From positions 24,452,419-24,516,418 of the forward strand of contig JAQMRL010000003.1 in NCBI GenBank assembly GCA_035578175.1: 64,000 bases of DNA, given 5' to 3'. This stretch comes from Catonia carolina (Eukaryota; Arthropoda; Insecta; Hemiptera; Achilidae). Shown here in pieces: positions 53,078-63,324 of this stretch; the stretch's first letter is position 1, and every line of letters begins with the position of its first letter. The notes below the pieces were generated by a model. It searched no databases. It was not told where the DNA came from and was given only the letters and a program-made list of their open reading frames with translations. Both the position numbers and the translations under genes were made by a program.

Positions 53078-53335
53078 CTTTGAAAATAACAACTGCAAAA
53101 ATTGAAATAGACATTGAACAATTATCAAAAGAAAAACAGTGTCAAATTTTTCACTAAAATATACAATTTTTATAGTTTATTTTTGTTTTTATAACATTTT
53201 CAAACTAAAAAAATGCTAACGTATTTTCCTTTTATACAAGGAAGATGATATTTCGGTTTTTGTGTAACGTAAGTTAAACCTAAATTTTAAATTATAAAAA
53301 TGTTTAATTAAAACATGTGTGCAAGTTTTTATAGC

Positions 53336-54272
53336 GGTGTCCCACGAAATTTGAACCATAGGGAATTAGCATTGATTTTCATTTAATATTTTTTTCCCAC
53401 AAATAAAGACTTTTTATAGTCTGGAATTATTAGAAAACGTTTTAAACATTTTAGAAATATCAATTTTTATACATTTTAAGCTGTATGTCAGCTTAACTAC
53501 AGAAATACATGACATTGTAACCGTTTTCCATTTAAGAACTTTAAATTTTATATTTTTGTATAGCTATTTCTGGAGTAAAGGTAAGATTCTGGTCCGTAGA
53601 TGATAAGATAGATAGGTGTGTCGAATCCCCACCAACGGTAATTTTTTTTATTATTTAAAAAATATTGAAAATATTTAAAAAAAAATTATTTATTTTTTAA
53701 TTTTGACAATTTGTTTTATCATCAACAATCTAGATTGTTGCAATAATCTAAAATTATTGCAACAATCAGCTCTCTCTGAAAATCAAATGTTGCTGAAGGA
53801 AATATTTAGTTATTAAAAATAGTACTGAATTTGCTTCGAAAAAAACAATTTTTAAGTGAATAATTTTAGATGATAAAACAAATCGTCAAAATTAAAAAAT
53901 AAATAAGTATTTTTTTAAATATTTCTAATAGTTCTTGAACAATAAAAAAATTTCACTGCTGATGAATTTGACCCACCTTTATTAACATCTCCGGACCAGA
54001 ATGTTATTTTCAGTTCAGACATAACAATGCAAAAATTTGATAAAATTTACAGTTCTTAAATGGAAAACGGTTACAAATTAATCTATTTCTGTATTTAATC
54101 TGAAATAGGCCTACAGGTTAAAATATATCAAAATTGATATTTTTTAAAAGGTCTGAACATTTTCTAATGATTGCTCACTATAACAAGTCTGCATTTATTC
54201 GTGGGAAGAAAATATCAACAAACAAACAAAAATCAATGCTATTTTCCTACGGTTCAAATTCTGTGGGACACC
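53336..54272. mobile_element. 937 bp fold-back element, long imperfect inverted repeats
   Basis: The left end GGTGTCCCACGAAATTTGAA and the right end (reverse complement GGTGTCCCACAGAATTTGAA) pair well. Pairing continues inward through ATAGCATTGATTTT, CCCACAAATAAA, AACGTTTTAAA, ATATCAATTTT, GTAACCGTTTTCCATTTAAG, TTCTGGTCCG and TTTGACAATTTGTTTTATCA, so the arms reach almost to the centre near 53730-53760. Arms of about 400-430 bp look roughly 80% alike. No coding sequence. The superfamily is not determined; no clear target duplication. Confidence 0.75.
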
Positions 54273-54274
54273 CA

Positions 54275-54860
54275 GTACATTTCGAATCCTGGTTAAGTAT
54301 TAATATTGGCTGAATCCTGAATCCTGGTTGAGAGGGCTGAGAAGCCCTATGATGGCGACATCGTGTTAAGGAACACTGGTCGCTCGGGGAACAATTTTAC
54401 CGAATAATTGCAACCTCATGAAATTTAGGGGGAATTTTATAGTTTAAAATTGGGAAATAGGATTCTGGCTCTTGCGGGATTGGGACTGGGACTTCAAAGG
54501 AGGTAATGTATTTTAAGAAGTTACTCGTGGATGAAAATTTATATTAAGGGACAAGTGGGTTTAAGAGCGGCTCTTTTGTTTTTTTTTGTTTTTCAGTGGC
54601 CTTTTTCAGTTATGTGGGAGTTTTATTGTCTTGAGGAGGGGAAGGCACGCACCGTACTTAACGTGGACAAGTGGTACAATTTTAGGTAGGGGTTAGTTTA
54701 TGATTTTAGGGGAGACGGAAAGGGTAGAGTTTGGCATAATCACCGGCCTTTTATTTTCTAAGTGTTTAATAATTTAAAATGGCGGCTCTTTTCACCGTAG
54801 TGGAGTGATTATGCATAGGAACATGGGGACTACTACCAACTGGGGGGCGTGAGTCATACA
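54275..54860. other. Unassigned, GC-richer and G-rich
   Basis: Noticeably richer in G than the surroundings (runs such as GGGACTGGGACTTCAAAGGA and GGGGAAGGCACGCACC). It could be the upstream part of whatever lies at 54866-55177. No motif seen. Confidence 0.35.
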
Positions 54861-54865
54861 AGTAG

Positions 54866-55177
54866 ATGAAGGGGCATGGGTATATAAGAGGAATACAGGG
54901 CGGAATAAAAATGTGGCAACTCAAAATTTTGATAAGTGGGTCATACTGGAATTTAGATAAAGTCGTGGAATGGTAATGGCATAAAGACTTCGGGCGGATG
55001 TGGGCGTCGGTACAAGTCCTGAATGATCTGGGGTCCGTCAGTTTTCCCGGCGTCGTGGAGCCGTTTCGAGGTATTGTAAATAAAGTCCTCCATAGAGGGG
55101 AAGAGAAGGTGTTCGTGTACGATGCGATTGGAGATAAGATAGTTATAGTAATATTGGCTACAAGTATCAACTTGTAG
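54866..55177 (+). pseudogene. Unknown frame with one internal stop
   Basis: The plus frame from ATG 54866 reads HGYIRGIQGGIKMWQLKILI, SGSYWNLDKVVEW, a TAA stop, then WHKDFGRMWASVQVLNDLGS, VSFPGVVEPFRGIVNKVLHR, GEEKVFVYDAIGDKIVIVIL and a stop at 55175. The second half alternates hydrophobic and charged residues like a folded domain. The opposite strand is also open for 134 codons (54766-55170), and I cannot decide which, if either, was coding. No family recognised. Confidence 0.3.
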
Positions 55178-55302
55178 GCCTATAACGATGAAGAATTGTT
55201 GATCTCTGGATAACGTTGTAACACATACGTCGGCCTTACAAATTTGCAGTACAATATTACATAGTTCTGCAAATCACTGTACCATAAAATAGTTAAACTT
55301 TT

Positions 55303-55304
<2 letters not shown>

Positions 55305-55340
<36 letters not shown>

Positions 55341-55515
55341 GTTTAACGTCCGACTGTTTTGCAAATTGCTGCTAATGCAGACGGTGAAGGATGAAATTAA
55401 TTTTTTGTAACGTATGAAAAAATGCCATGCCCGAGTGGGATTCGAACCCAAGACCGCGTGATGAGAGGCGAGCACGTTACCAACATCGCCAACGATGTTG
55501 GTGATGTTGGTAACG
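55305..55515 (-). mobile_element. SINE-B with inverted duplication in its head
   Basis: A T35 run (55305-55339) is the poly(A) tail. The body has GGTTTAACGTCCGACTG and TGCTAATGCAGACGGTGAAG, and the B-box complement GGGATTCGAACCC. The head is altered: ACGTTACCAACATC is followed by its own reverse complement, GATGTTGGTAACGT, at 55473-55515, replacing the usual CCAACTACGCCAATGCGG. The long A tail suggests a recent insertion. Confidence 0.8.
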
Positions 55516-55519
55516 TCAC

Positions 55520-56175
55520 ATGTTGGAACTTTTAAATTTAGCCACAAGTAAATATAACGTATGGCAATTGTTAAACTCTAGAAATCTTATTCCTGCTGCC
55601 CGGCTCGAAAAATCAGTAAAAGTTTGGCCTACCTTTACAAAAAGGTTGTGCACACCTCCTCCTGAGTGACATTGGCTCAACAATTTAATTTAATATTATG
55701 AAGCCTATTTGATTCCAAATTGTTGTCCAATTTTTTCTAGAAACAATTTTTGTCAACAGTTGCAACATTCTGTCGTTATAAAAATGTGAAAAATAATAAC
55801 GGAAACTGTCTACATTGAAGAGGCCAAATTAGGAAGCTCTGTGGCGATTTAATTTTAATAATAGTGAAGTGAAATTTTAATCATTAACCGGAAATTACAT
55901 AACTTCCGGTTTATTGCTACCTTTTTGACACTATATAATACCATAGTATTTGTAGGTATAAAATTTTATAACGAATACACACTACATTATAAACTATTGG
56001 CTAGACTACTTATTACACTTCATATAATGAAATTACTATTTTGTGTTAAATCATAGATTTTATCTTTATTAAATTATAATAGTACTTTATTATGTTATAG
56101 GCCTAATTCAGTAAATTTTTTGTTCATTTAAAATTAGGTCATGGTTGTTTTTTTTTAGTTTCCTTTCTTTTGGTG
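55520..56175. other. No recognisable feature
   Basis: AT-rich. GACAATTTTTACTTTCTC at its right edge leads into repeat E. No supported gene. Confidence 0.5.
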
Positions 56176-56178
56176 ACA

Positions 56179-57140
56179 ATTTTTACTTTCTCTTGCCTAT
56201 ATGAATATATAGGAAGGAAAGTATTGTTTTCATGTCGATTTTTCGAAATCGAGTTTTCACCGGATCTATACGTTTTCAGACCCCCTGAACCCAAAAAAAC
56301 ATGTTTTTAGCGATTGGTCTGTGTGTGTCTGTGTGTGTGTGTGTGTGTGTGTGTCTGTGTGTGAACAGAATATCTCAAGAACGGAACGTCGTACGAACTT
56401 GAAACTTAAGTTACATACCACTACCGGACGCGACACGAACATTTTCATCAAAATCGGTCAACCGGAAGTAGTAGTTTATTCGTATAATTTTTCAGTTTTT
56501 TGCGATTTTCTCAAAAACTGGTCCTACGATTTTTTTTAAAATCGCCTATTTTACTCAATTTTTTATTCTCTACAAGATAGGGTAGGCGCCATGTTTGCTG
56601 AAATTCTCGGTGAGGCTGTTTTCACGTAAAAACGTTGTTTTTTTAAGATTACGGCTTTAATTTAAATTTTAGCGCAAAAACTTATATAATAAAAGTTGTA
56701 GAGAATTTATAAACCTACAACTTCTGTTTCAAACATTTTTTTGTATGACGCTTAGTTTAGCAGTAATTAGCGATTTTCTGATTTTTTTCTCACGAAAACG
56801 TGTGAAAAATCGATTTTTTAAAGATTTTGGCCTTAGTATGCATTTTACGACAAAAGTGTATATAACCAAATTTATAGGAAATTTAAAGATCTACAACTTT
56901 TATTTAACGTATTTTTCTCTACAGAGCCTAGTTTAGCGTGAAATAGTGATTTTCCGTATTTTTAAGCCAGACTGAGGTTGATTTTCATTTTGAGTGTTTC
57001 ACTCATGATTAAAATAAGGTTATGTTTATTGAGGTTAGTTTTTTGTTTATTTCTAATATTTTATTACTAATGTTAAATTATATTGTAAATTATTTGCATT
57101 GGCAAGAGAAAGTTGTGTGAGTGTTTCACACCAGATTTTT
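56179..57140 (+). repeat. Repeat E, plus copy
   Basis: Starts TTTTACTTTCTCTTGCCTAT with a CCTATATGAATATATAGG palindrome and carries CATGTTTTTAGCGATTGGTC, a GT microsatellite, ATATCTCAAGAACGGAACGT, TCGGTCAACCGGAAGTAGTA and GTTGTAGAGAATTTATAAAC. It ends GGCAAGAGAAAGT then TGTGTGAGTGTTTCACACCA. ACTTTCTCTTGCC (56185) and GGCAAGAGAAAGT (57101) are 13 nt inverted repeats near its ends. No coding content. It faces the minus copy at 58205-59142. Confidence 0.8.
56319..56363. repeat. GT microsatellite within repeat E
   Basis: A (GT)n run with two CT interruptions. A shorter (CA)n run lies at the matching point of the minus copy (about 58989-59002), so it is an ancestral part of the repeat whose length varies. 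Confidence 0.9.
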
Positions 57141-58040
57141 TAATTGTCATCTATAAATTTTCCTACATCCGTCCGTCACATCCAGATATCAGAAACTACA
57201 AAAGATAGCAACAAACAGTTTTCAGATTCGTAAAGTCTAAACGAAACATTAATGAGCTTGGATGGGGTTTGAAGTTCCTGTTTTGACCGGAAGTGACCCA
57301 AATCCTGAAGTCAAGAAATAAAAGTCGGAATTCGGAAACAAAAATAGTGTCATTCGATTCCTCTTAAAAAGTATACAGAAATCATTACGTATGTTCACAC
57401 TCGTGCGCTTTCATTTTCAACTTGCGATTCAGCATGTGACGTCGCTTGGTGGTATGCTCTTATAGGCATACCACCTTCCCGCACGCGTTTGAAGAGCTTT
57501 ATCTCAAAAAAAGAAACATCACGAATATTTTTGAAAACAACACTAAATTAAAGCGTGTTCTTTCCTGCATTGATTGATTTGATTTAGATTGATTTAGAAA
57601 TTAATCGAAGATAACTCCAGCAATTTACGCAAAAAATAACTCAGTTTTTAGCCGGTTTTTCGTTAATGTGGTATTTAAACGTCCGTTACTCCGTACAGGT
57701 TTTTCATAAAAATCGGCGTTTAAGTACGTTAAAGATCAGAGTTTTTTCTATAATATGAATATTTTAAAAGTTAAATCTCATGTTCCGTTTTAATATGCCG
57801 GCCATTTTTTTAAAAACTGCTTGCGATGTAGCATGGTACATCGCATGCGACATCGCACGAGTGTGGACATAGTTGTTGGGTTTGAAGTTCCAGTTTCGAC
57901 CGGAAGTGGCCCAAAACCGCAAGTTTAGAAATCAAAGTCGGAATTTGGAGACAAAAATACCGTCATTCGATTACTCTTAAAGAGTAGATACAGAAATCAC
58001 TAATGGTTTTTTACCATAAATCAAAGGTAAGCCTTTTTCT
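57141..58040 (+). repeat. Repeat F, interrupted by a TIR element
   Basis: TAATTGTCATCTATAAATTT and TCCGTCCGTCACATCCAGAT start the repeat directly after repeat E. GGAAGTGACCCAAATCCTGA and AAAGTCGGAATTCGGAAACA end at 57389, and the second sub-repeat resumes at 57872 (GTTGTTGGGTTTGAAGTTCC). After CATAAATCAAAGGTAAGCCT the repeat is cut again by the minus repeat E, and its end hairpin (ACCAGCCGTTAGACGCGACG, TTTCATAAAAGGG) appears at 59215-59250. The order matches 15605-16080. Confidence 0.7.
57390..57871. mobile_element. 482 bp TIR element inserted in repeat F
   Basis: The ends TATGTTCACACTCGTGCG and (reverse complement of the right end) TATGTCCACACTCGTGCG match over 18 nt with one difference. 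A CATGTGACGTCGC / TGCGATGTAGCATG-like inner region adds weaker symmetry. The insertion separates two sub-repeats of repeat F that are adjacent in other copies. No coding sequence; a MITE-like element. No target duplication could be fixed. Confidence 0.7.
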
Positions 58041-58204
58041 ATCTCAAGAAAGCTAAGTGAGCTTCACCCCATTCTCATAATGGTCCTCAATTCTCATAAT
58101 GGATAATGGTTATATCCTTTCTCATAAAAAATAATCCCAAAATAAGTGACGTCTCAGGCAGATTCCTTATATTGTTTCTTAAATTTAATATTTCACCATT
58201 AATA

Positions 58205-59142
58205 AAAATCTGGTGTGAAACACTCACACGAATTTCGCTTGCCAATGCAAATAATGAACAATTTAACCTAACATTAGTAATAAAACATTAAAAATAAACA
58301 AAAAACTAACCTCATAAAACATAACCTTATTTTAATCATGAGTGAAAGACGCAAAATGAAAATCGATCCCAGTTTGGCCTAAAATTACGGAAAATCACCC
58401 TTTAACGCTAAACTAGGCTCTGTAGAGAAAAATTATGAAATAAAAGTTGTAGATCTTTTAATTTCCTATAAATTTAATTATATACACTTTTGTCGTAAAA
58501 TGCATTCTAAGGCTGAAACCTTTAAAAAAAATCGATTTTTTTAAACGTTTTCGAGAGAAAAAAACAGAAAATCGCTAATTACCGCTAAACTAAGCGTTAT
58601 GTGCTACAAAAAAATGTTTCAAATAAAAGTTGTAGGATTTTAAATTCTCTACAACCTTTAGTTATACATTTTTGCACTAAAATGCATATTAAAGTAGCAA
58701 TCTTAAAAAACAATTTTTTACGTGAAAACAGCCTTTCCAAGAATTTCAGCAGGCATGGCGCCAACCCTTTAGAGCATAAAGAAATTTAGTAAATGAGGTG
58801 ATTTTTTAAAAAAAACGTTGTAAGAGTCGTTTTTGAGGAAATCGTAAAAAAATGAAAAATGACACGGATAAACTACTACTTCCGGTTGACCGATTTTGAT
58901 GAAAATGTCCGTGTCGGATTCTCTGGTGGTATCTAACTTAAGTTTCAAGTTTCAAGTTTGTACGATGTTCCGTTCTTGAGATATTCCGTTCACACACACA
59001 CACAGACCAATCGCTAAAAACATGTTTTTTGGGTTCGATGGGTCTGAAAACGTGTAGATCCAGTGAAAACTCTATTTCAAAATCGACGTGAAAACAATAC
59101 TTTCCTTCCTATATATTCATATAGGCAAGAGAAAGTAAAAAT
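58205..59142 (-). repeat. Repeat E, minus copy
   Basis: Begins AATCTGGTGTGAAACACTCA and mirrors the plus copy: GCTAAACTAGGCTCTGTAGA, AAAGTTGTAGATCTTTTAAT, GTTGACCGATTTTGATGAAA, CGTTCTTGAGATATTCCGTT, a (CA)n run, ACCAATCGCTAAAAACATG, and TATATTCATATAGGCAAGAG with AAAGTAAAAAT at the end. Identity to the plus copy is roughly 85% by eye, with small indels. With it, the region 56179-59142 forms a ~0.95 kb-arm inverted repeat with a ~1.06 kb loop. Confidence 0.8.
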
Positions 59143-59431
59143 ATTATTTAATATTAAAAATAAATATAAAATAATATTTATTTAATTTTTTTAAATTTTT
59201 TTTGGAAAAATTGCCACCAGCCGTTAGACGCGACGTTTCATAAAAGGGATTTTTATTATTAATTTTTCGAAATAAATAGAATAAATTCCCAACTCATAGA
59301 AATGCATAATTATTCATCCATTACACAAAAACGAAGGTTCAACAGATGTTAACTTTTATAGAGGATTTGTTTTTGTTTCCTATAATTTACAACTCAATCT
59401 GATTTTTTACGATTTACAGTCAATATTTTTT

Positions 59432-59805
59432 GATATTTACACTCAATCTCTTTGTTCCAGAGCTAAAATAAATAGTTCTGTTTCTTATCACATGATCAAC
59501 CAATTATTATGACTGAATCATTTAAGAACAGAAGAGGTAGAGGTGTACAAGACACTAATCAAGAGTTGTCTCCTCTGAAAGTAATGAATTTCATTATACA
59601 GCCAGACCCTGTGGTGAATAAAGTGAAGGTGTCATTTGCAGAGTGGAAAATATGTGCTTTTCAGAGGGCCCGGCATGCTGATAAGCGTAATTTTTGCACT
59701 CAGTGAGGAAGGCAATTGTAAACCACGTCACTCCTCGTTTTACTTAGTAAAACCTCTAGAGGTTCAAACCAGCCTTTCGGCTGATGACCTAAACAACATA
59801 ATTTA
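59432..59805 (+). mobile_element. SINE-D copy, 5' end disturbed
   Basis: GAACAGAAGAGGTAGAGGTG, AGTTGTCTCCTCTGAAAGTA, CAGCCAGACCCTGTGGTGAA, CAGTGAGGAAGGCAATTGTA, CACTCCTCGTTTTACTTAGT and CCAGCCTTTCGGCTGATGAC are all close to consensus. The first ~25 nt are missing; instead TTACA-CTCAATCT-like sequence is repeated upstream (59388 and 59440). One of the least diverged copies. Confidence 0.8.
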
Positions 59806-59879
59806 CAAAAGTTTGTAAAAATATATTGTTTTTCATTTAATTTATTTTAACCACTAGTTTCCATTCAAAATTAATAATT

Positions 59880-60090
59880 CCCACGAACCCAAAATTATCC
59901 CAATCATACCTATCACAAAATTCACATAGAAGATAAAAAAGATGCTGGAGTAGGGATCTGATTTAAAATAGCGATGAGGGTTTTTGCCACTGAGTAATTT
60001 CCTCAAACAAGACGGAAACAGGACATTATAAAATATAAAACACATCAAAAATACCACTAATCTTATGAATACACAGTTGTAATTGTTACT
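59880..60090. repeat. Repeat I copy 2
   Basis: Counterpart of 51300-51510, sharing the CACTGAGTAATTTCCTCAAA-type block and CAAGAC...AGGACAT. A frame at 59854-60153 on the minus strand is not supported as a gene. Confidence 0.5.
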
Positions 60091-60299
60091 AAATAATGAG
60101 AAAAAAATAATTAATTTTACGACTGTACCAAGGCAACCAGTAAGAAAGTTCACAGTGTGTGTTAGACCTAATTAAAAAAAACCGCGGTAATGACTTTGAG
60201 GAGGAAACCACCTATATTATTAAATATTAGTTTTATGTTAAATTTGTAACTGCGAGCACATTATTAGAGTTGTGTTAATGTATCATGGTACTTCATTGA

Positions 60300-61075
60300 A
60301 GTTTCAGTCGTCTCTGTGCGATTTCTGGTAAATCCGGATCATATTATCAAGGAAGACTTGGAACTTCAGTTTGTTACCACGAGGAGACCCAACACGATAA
60401 TTTCTATTAAATTGAGTCAACCGGAAAGAGCAGTGTATTCGTGTAATATTCTTAAAAAGGCTTCTAAAATTTTAATAAAATTCGTCTCATTTATAACATT
60501 TTTGTGCTATACAAGATGCCGTAAGCGTAACTTCTCCATGATTGGAGAAATTCGTGCTCTCGTAATAAAAAAATGGTTTTCTTTACAGTTGCTGTTTTAA
60601 TATGCATTCTAGATCAAAAGCGTATACAATTGAAATTATAGAATATTTAATAAATTTACTAACTTAAGTTATTTTTATTTTTTATACAATAATTTTTAAA
60701 ATTGTTATTATGATTGTTTATACAATTACCTATATATAATTTTTTTCTACAGTGCTTAGTTTAGCGTAAAATACTACTGATTTCCCATATTTTTGTCATT
60801 GAAATCTGTAAAAAATGAGTTTTCAAAAATTTTTTTTTGTAACATGGGAGAATATTTTATACAAAACTAGATCAAAAGATAAGTCTTATTGTGACTAATT
60901 GTAAAATTTAGTGTTATGAATTTAGTAAATAATAAAATTTGAAACTGTATAGCTTTAGTTCGAACATTTTTCTTCTGTTTTGCTTCGTTTTGTGGTAGTT
61001 AGTAATTTTACACTCTCTTCAAAATCCTTTTTTACATAGACAAGAGAAAATTGTGCGAGTGTTTCACACCAGTGT
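60300..61075 (+). repeat. Repeat E, decayed copy
   Basis: GAACTTCAGTTTGTTACCAC, GAGTCAACCGGAAAGAGCAG, TGTTTTAATATGCATTCTAG, CAGTGCTTAGTTTAGCGTAA and the end AGACAAGAGAAAATTGTGCG, AGTGTTTCACACCAG follow the order of repeat E but with many changes and gaps. The 94-codon frame at 60316-60600 crosses it and is fortuitous. Confidence 0.6.
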
Positions 61076-61079
61076 ATGT

Positions 61080-62920
61080 TGTAGTAAAATCCATTAATTT
61101 ATCTACACAGTTGTTGAAATAAAAAACTGATTTGGTGAGTTCAACATTACAAAAAAAGTATTTCGGAACTAAAATTGTGCATTTAAATGTGTAAAAAGAC
61201 CGTTGACTTACAATATGAGTTCATATTATTTTACAGGTGTAAATTTGTTTACATACGTTGTCTTTCTTGTTTAGTTACAAGAGAGTAAACTGAGTACATT
61301 ATAATAGACTACACATTCCTAATAATGAAATAAATATTTTAAACAATGCAAGATAATCTGCATGTAATACAATATCTACGAATTTATTATTACAAGTTTT
61401 AAAAGTTATTTGACCTCTGGTTGATATAACCGTGTCTGTAGTAACAGTAGACATTCCTGACAAGGACTCACATGATGTTTTTTAAATGGCTAGTACTGTA
61501 AACATGGTAGTGGGGTATTGTTTTGGCTAGCCAGTTGTTATAGTAGTAGGGAGAGTATATTTTGTTTGTGTGTGTGAGTGTGCGAGTCCAGCGCGTTGCC
61601 ATCTCGAATCTGATCTCCGGCAGCGTTTACAGACCTCAGTGTGTAACTCAAGGCCGTATGGAGCGGTTGTGTTTGAAACTGCTGTTAAAAAATCGTTTTA
61701 GTTTGTTTACATAACTTTTTTACCTGATATTTCTTTTTTGTTGGTTTCATGTGTAATGAAATTAATTTTTTAATGTTGTGTATATAGTTATTCAATATTT
61801 ATAACATTTTAAACAGTTCTTTTTTATTTTCAAAACAATTCACAAGTTTTGTTTTTAGTGGATTATGTTAGTTTTAAGGTTTTAGTGTTTGGAATAACAT
61901 TTTAATTTTAATTTTGGATAATACGCTACATAATTTTGGTATGTATCGATACATTTATATTGTTTTTTACTAGTTTTAATTGATAATTCTTCTTTTATAT
62001 GAATTTTCAGTGACAGATGCTGTTCCTTGTAGGTGTCATACAGGCCTACCCACGCGGTGCAATCGGCCTATGATTATTTTTAAACTAAATTCAGAATTTT
62101 ATTTTCATTTGAACTAAATTATCAAAAAATAAAATGTTCTATTTTCCTAATATTTGTAGGAATCGTGCAACGAATTAAAAATTTTCGCGCCTGTTATGTT
62201 TTATACAGAATTTGTCTTGTCACTATTCAAATAAAAGAATATTTTATTGTTCAGTATTATGCGAATTGTGTAGTTTTGTTGTATTTTTATTTTATATATT
62301 AGTAGTAACTAGTAATCTAAGAATTTTTACACGTTTTAAAAATATCTGTAGAACGGTTGATGATTTTTGTAGCTGTCATGTAACGACAACAAAATTTGTT
62401 TGACCGATATTTAATACTTAATTGTTTCATCAATATTATCTAAAACTTTGAATGAAATTTTACAGGTCACAGTAAATTTAGATTTAGCAGGTTTGATTTC
62501 TGCTGTCAAAATTTCTGTTCCGTAAAAATAAAAATATAATCGTATACCGAAGTAACTTCAAAAACAAATCTAGGTGTAATTATGTACATGATTGTTTTGT
62601 GTGACGGTACTTATAAAAGCAATTTGTATACAGATTTTTCTTCAAACCGTAAAAAGGCGGATTTTAATAAAATTGTTAAAAGGTTCAATCGTATGAGAGA
62701 TATTTTGTCTTTTAAGCAATCAAGAGTCCGGGTGCCACTATGGCTGGAATTAATATTTAATTACTTTTTCGGTTTCCACCAATTTTGTTTATTTGAGAAA
62801 TTTTTCGTCTATATGTAAGGAACATACTGAAAAATTTAACGGCTACACCTCTAAAAGTTTAACAGCTGGGTTTACCGAGCTTGTGTAAAATTTTTAACTT
62901 ATTACTTACTGTACAAAAAA
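61080..62920. other. Unassigned; mid-GC patch at 61550-61690
   Basis: The patch around AGTCCAGCGCGTTGCCATCTCGAATCTG and CCGGCAGCGTTTACAGACCTCAGTGTG is richer in CG than its surroundings and belongs to no repeat family here. It could be an untranslated first exon or promoter, with TCAGTG as an initiator-like motif, but nothing downstream supports a gene. The rest is AT-rich. Confidence 0.3.
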
Positions 62921-62922
62921 GT

Positions 62923-63314
62923 CTGCCTTTAACAGAAAGGTGGAGTGTCAAATTATTTACACTCAATCTGTTCGTTACAGGGCTAAAATTAATAGTTCTG
63001 TTTCTTATCACATGGCCAGCCAATTAAATGACTGAATCATTTAAGAACAAAAGAGGTAGAGGTGTACAAGACACTAATCGGAGTTATCTCCTCTGAAAGT
63101 AATGAATTTCATTATACAGCCAGACCCTGTGGTGAATAAAGTGAAGGTGTCATTTGCAGAGTGGAAAATATGTGCTTTTCAGAGGGCCGGGCATGCTGAT
63201 AAGCGTACTTTTTCACTCAGTGAGATTGGCAAGGTAAACCACCTCACTCCTCGATGTACTTAATGAAACCTCTACAGGTTCAAACCAGCCTTTCGGCTGA
63301 TGACCTAAACAGCA
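62923..63314 (+). mobile_element. SINE-D, 392 bp, with 10 bp TSD
   Basis: ACAAAAAAGT flanks it at 62913-62922 and 63315-63324. It runs from CTGCCTTTAACAGAAAGGTG to GCTGATGACCTAAACAGCA, with all family blocks and the same length as the 31698 copy. It is very similar to the 59432 copy, sharing GTGTACAAGACACTAATC and GTGGTGAATAAAGTGAAGGT, so those two form a subfamily. Confidence 0.88.
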
Positions 63315-63324
63315 ACAAAAAAGT

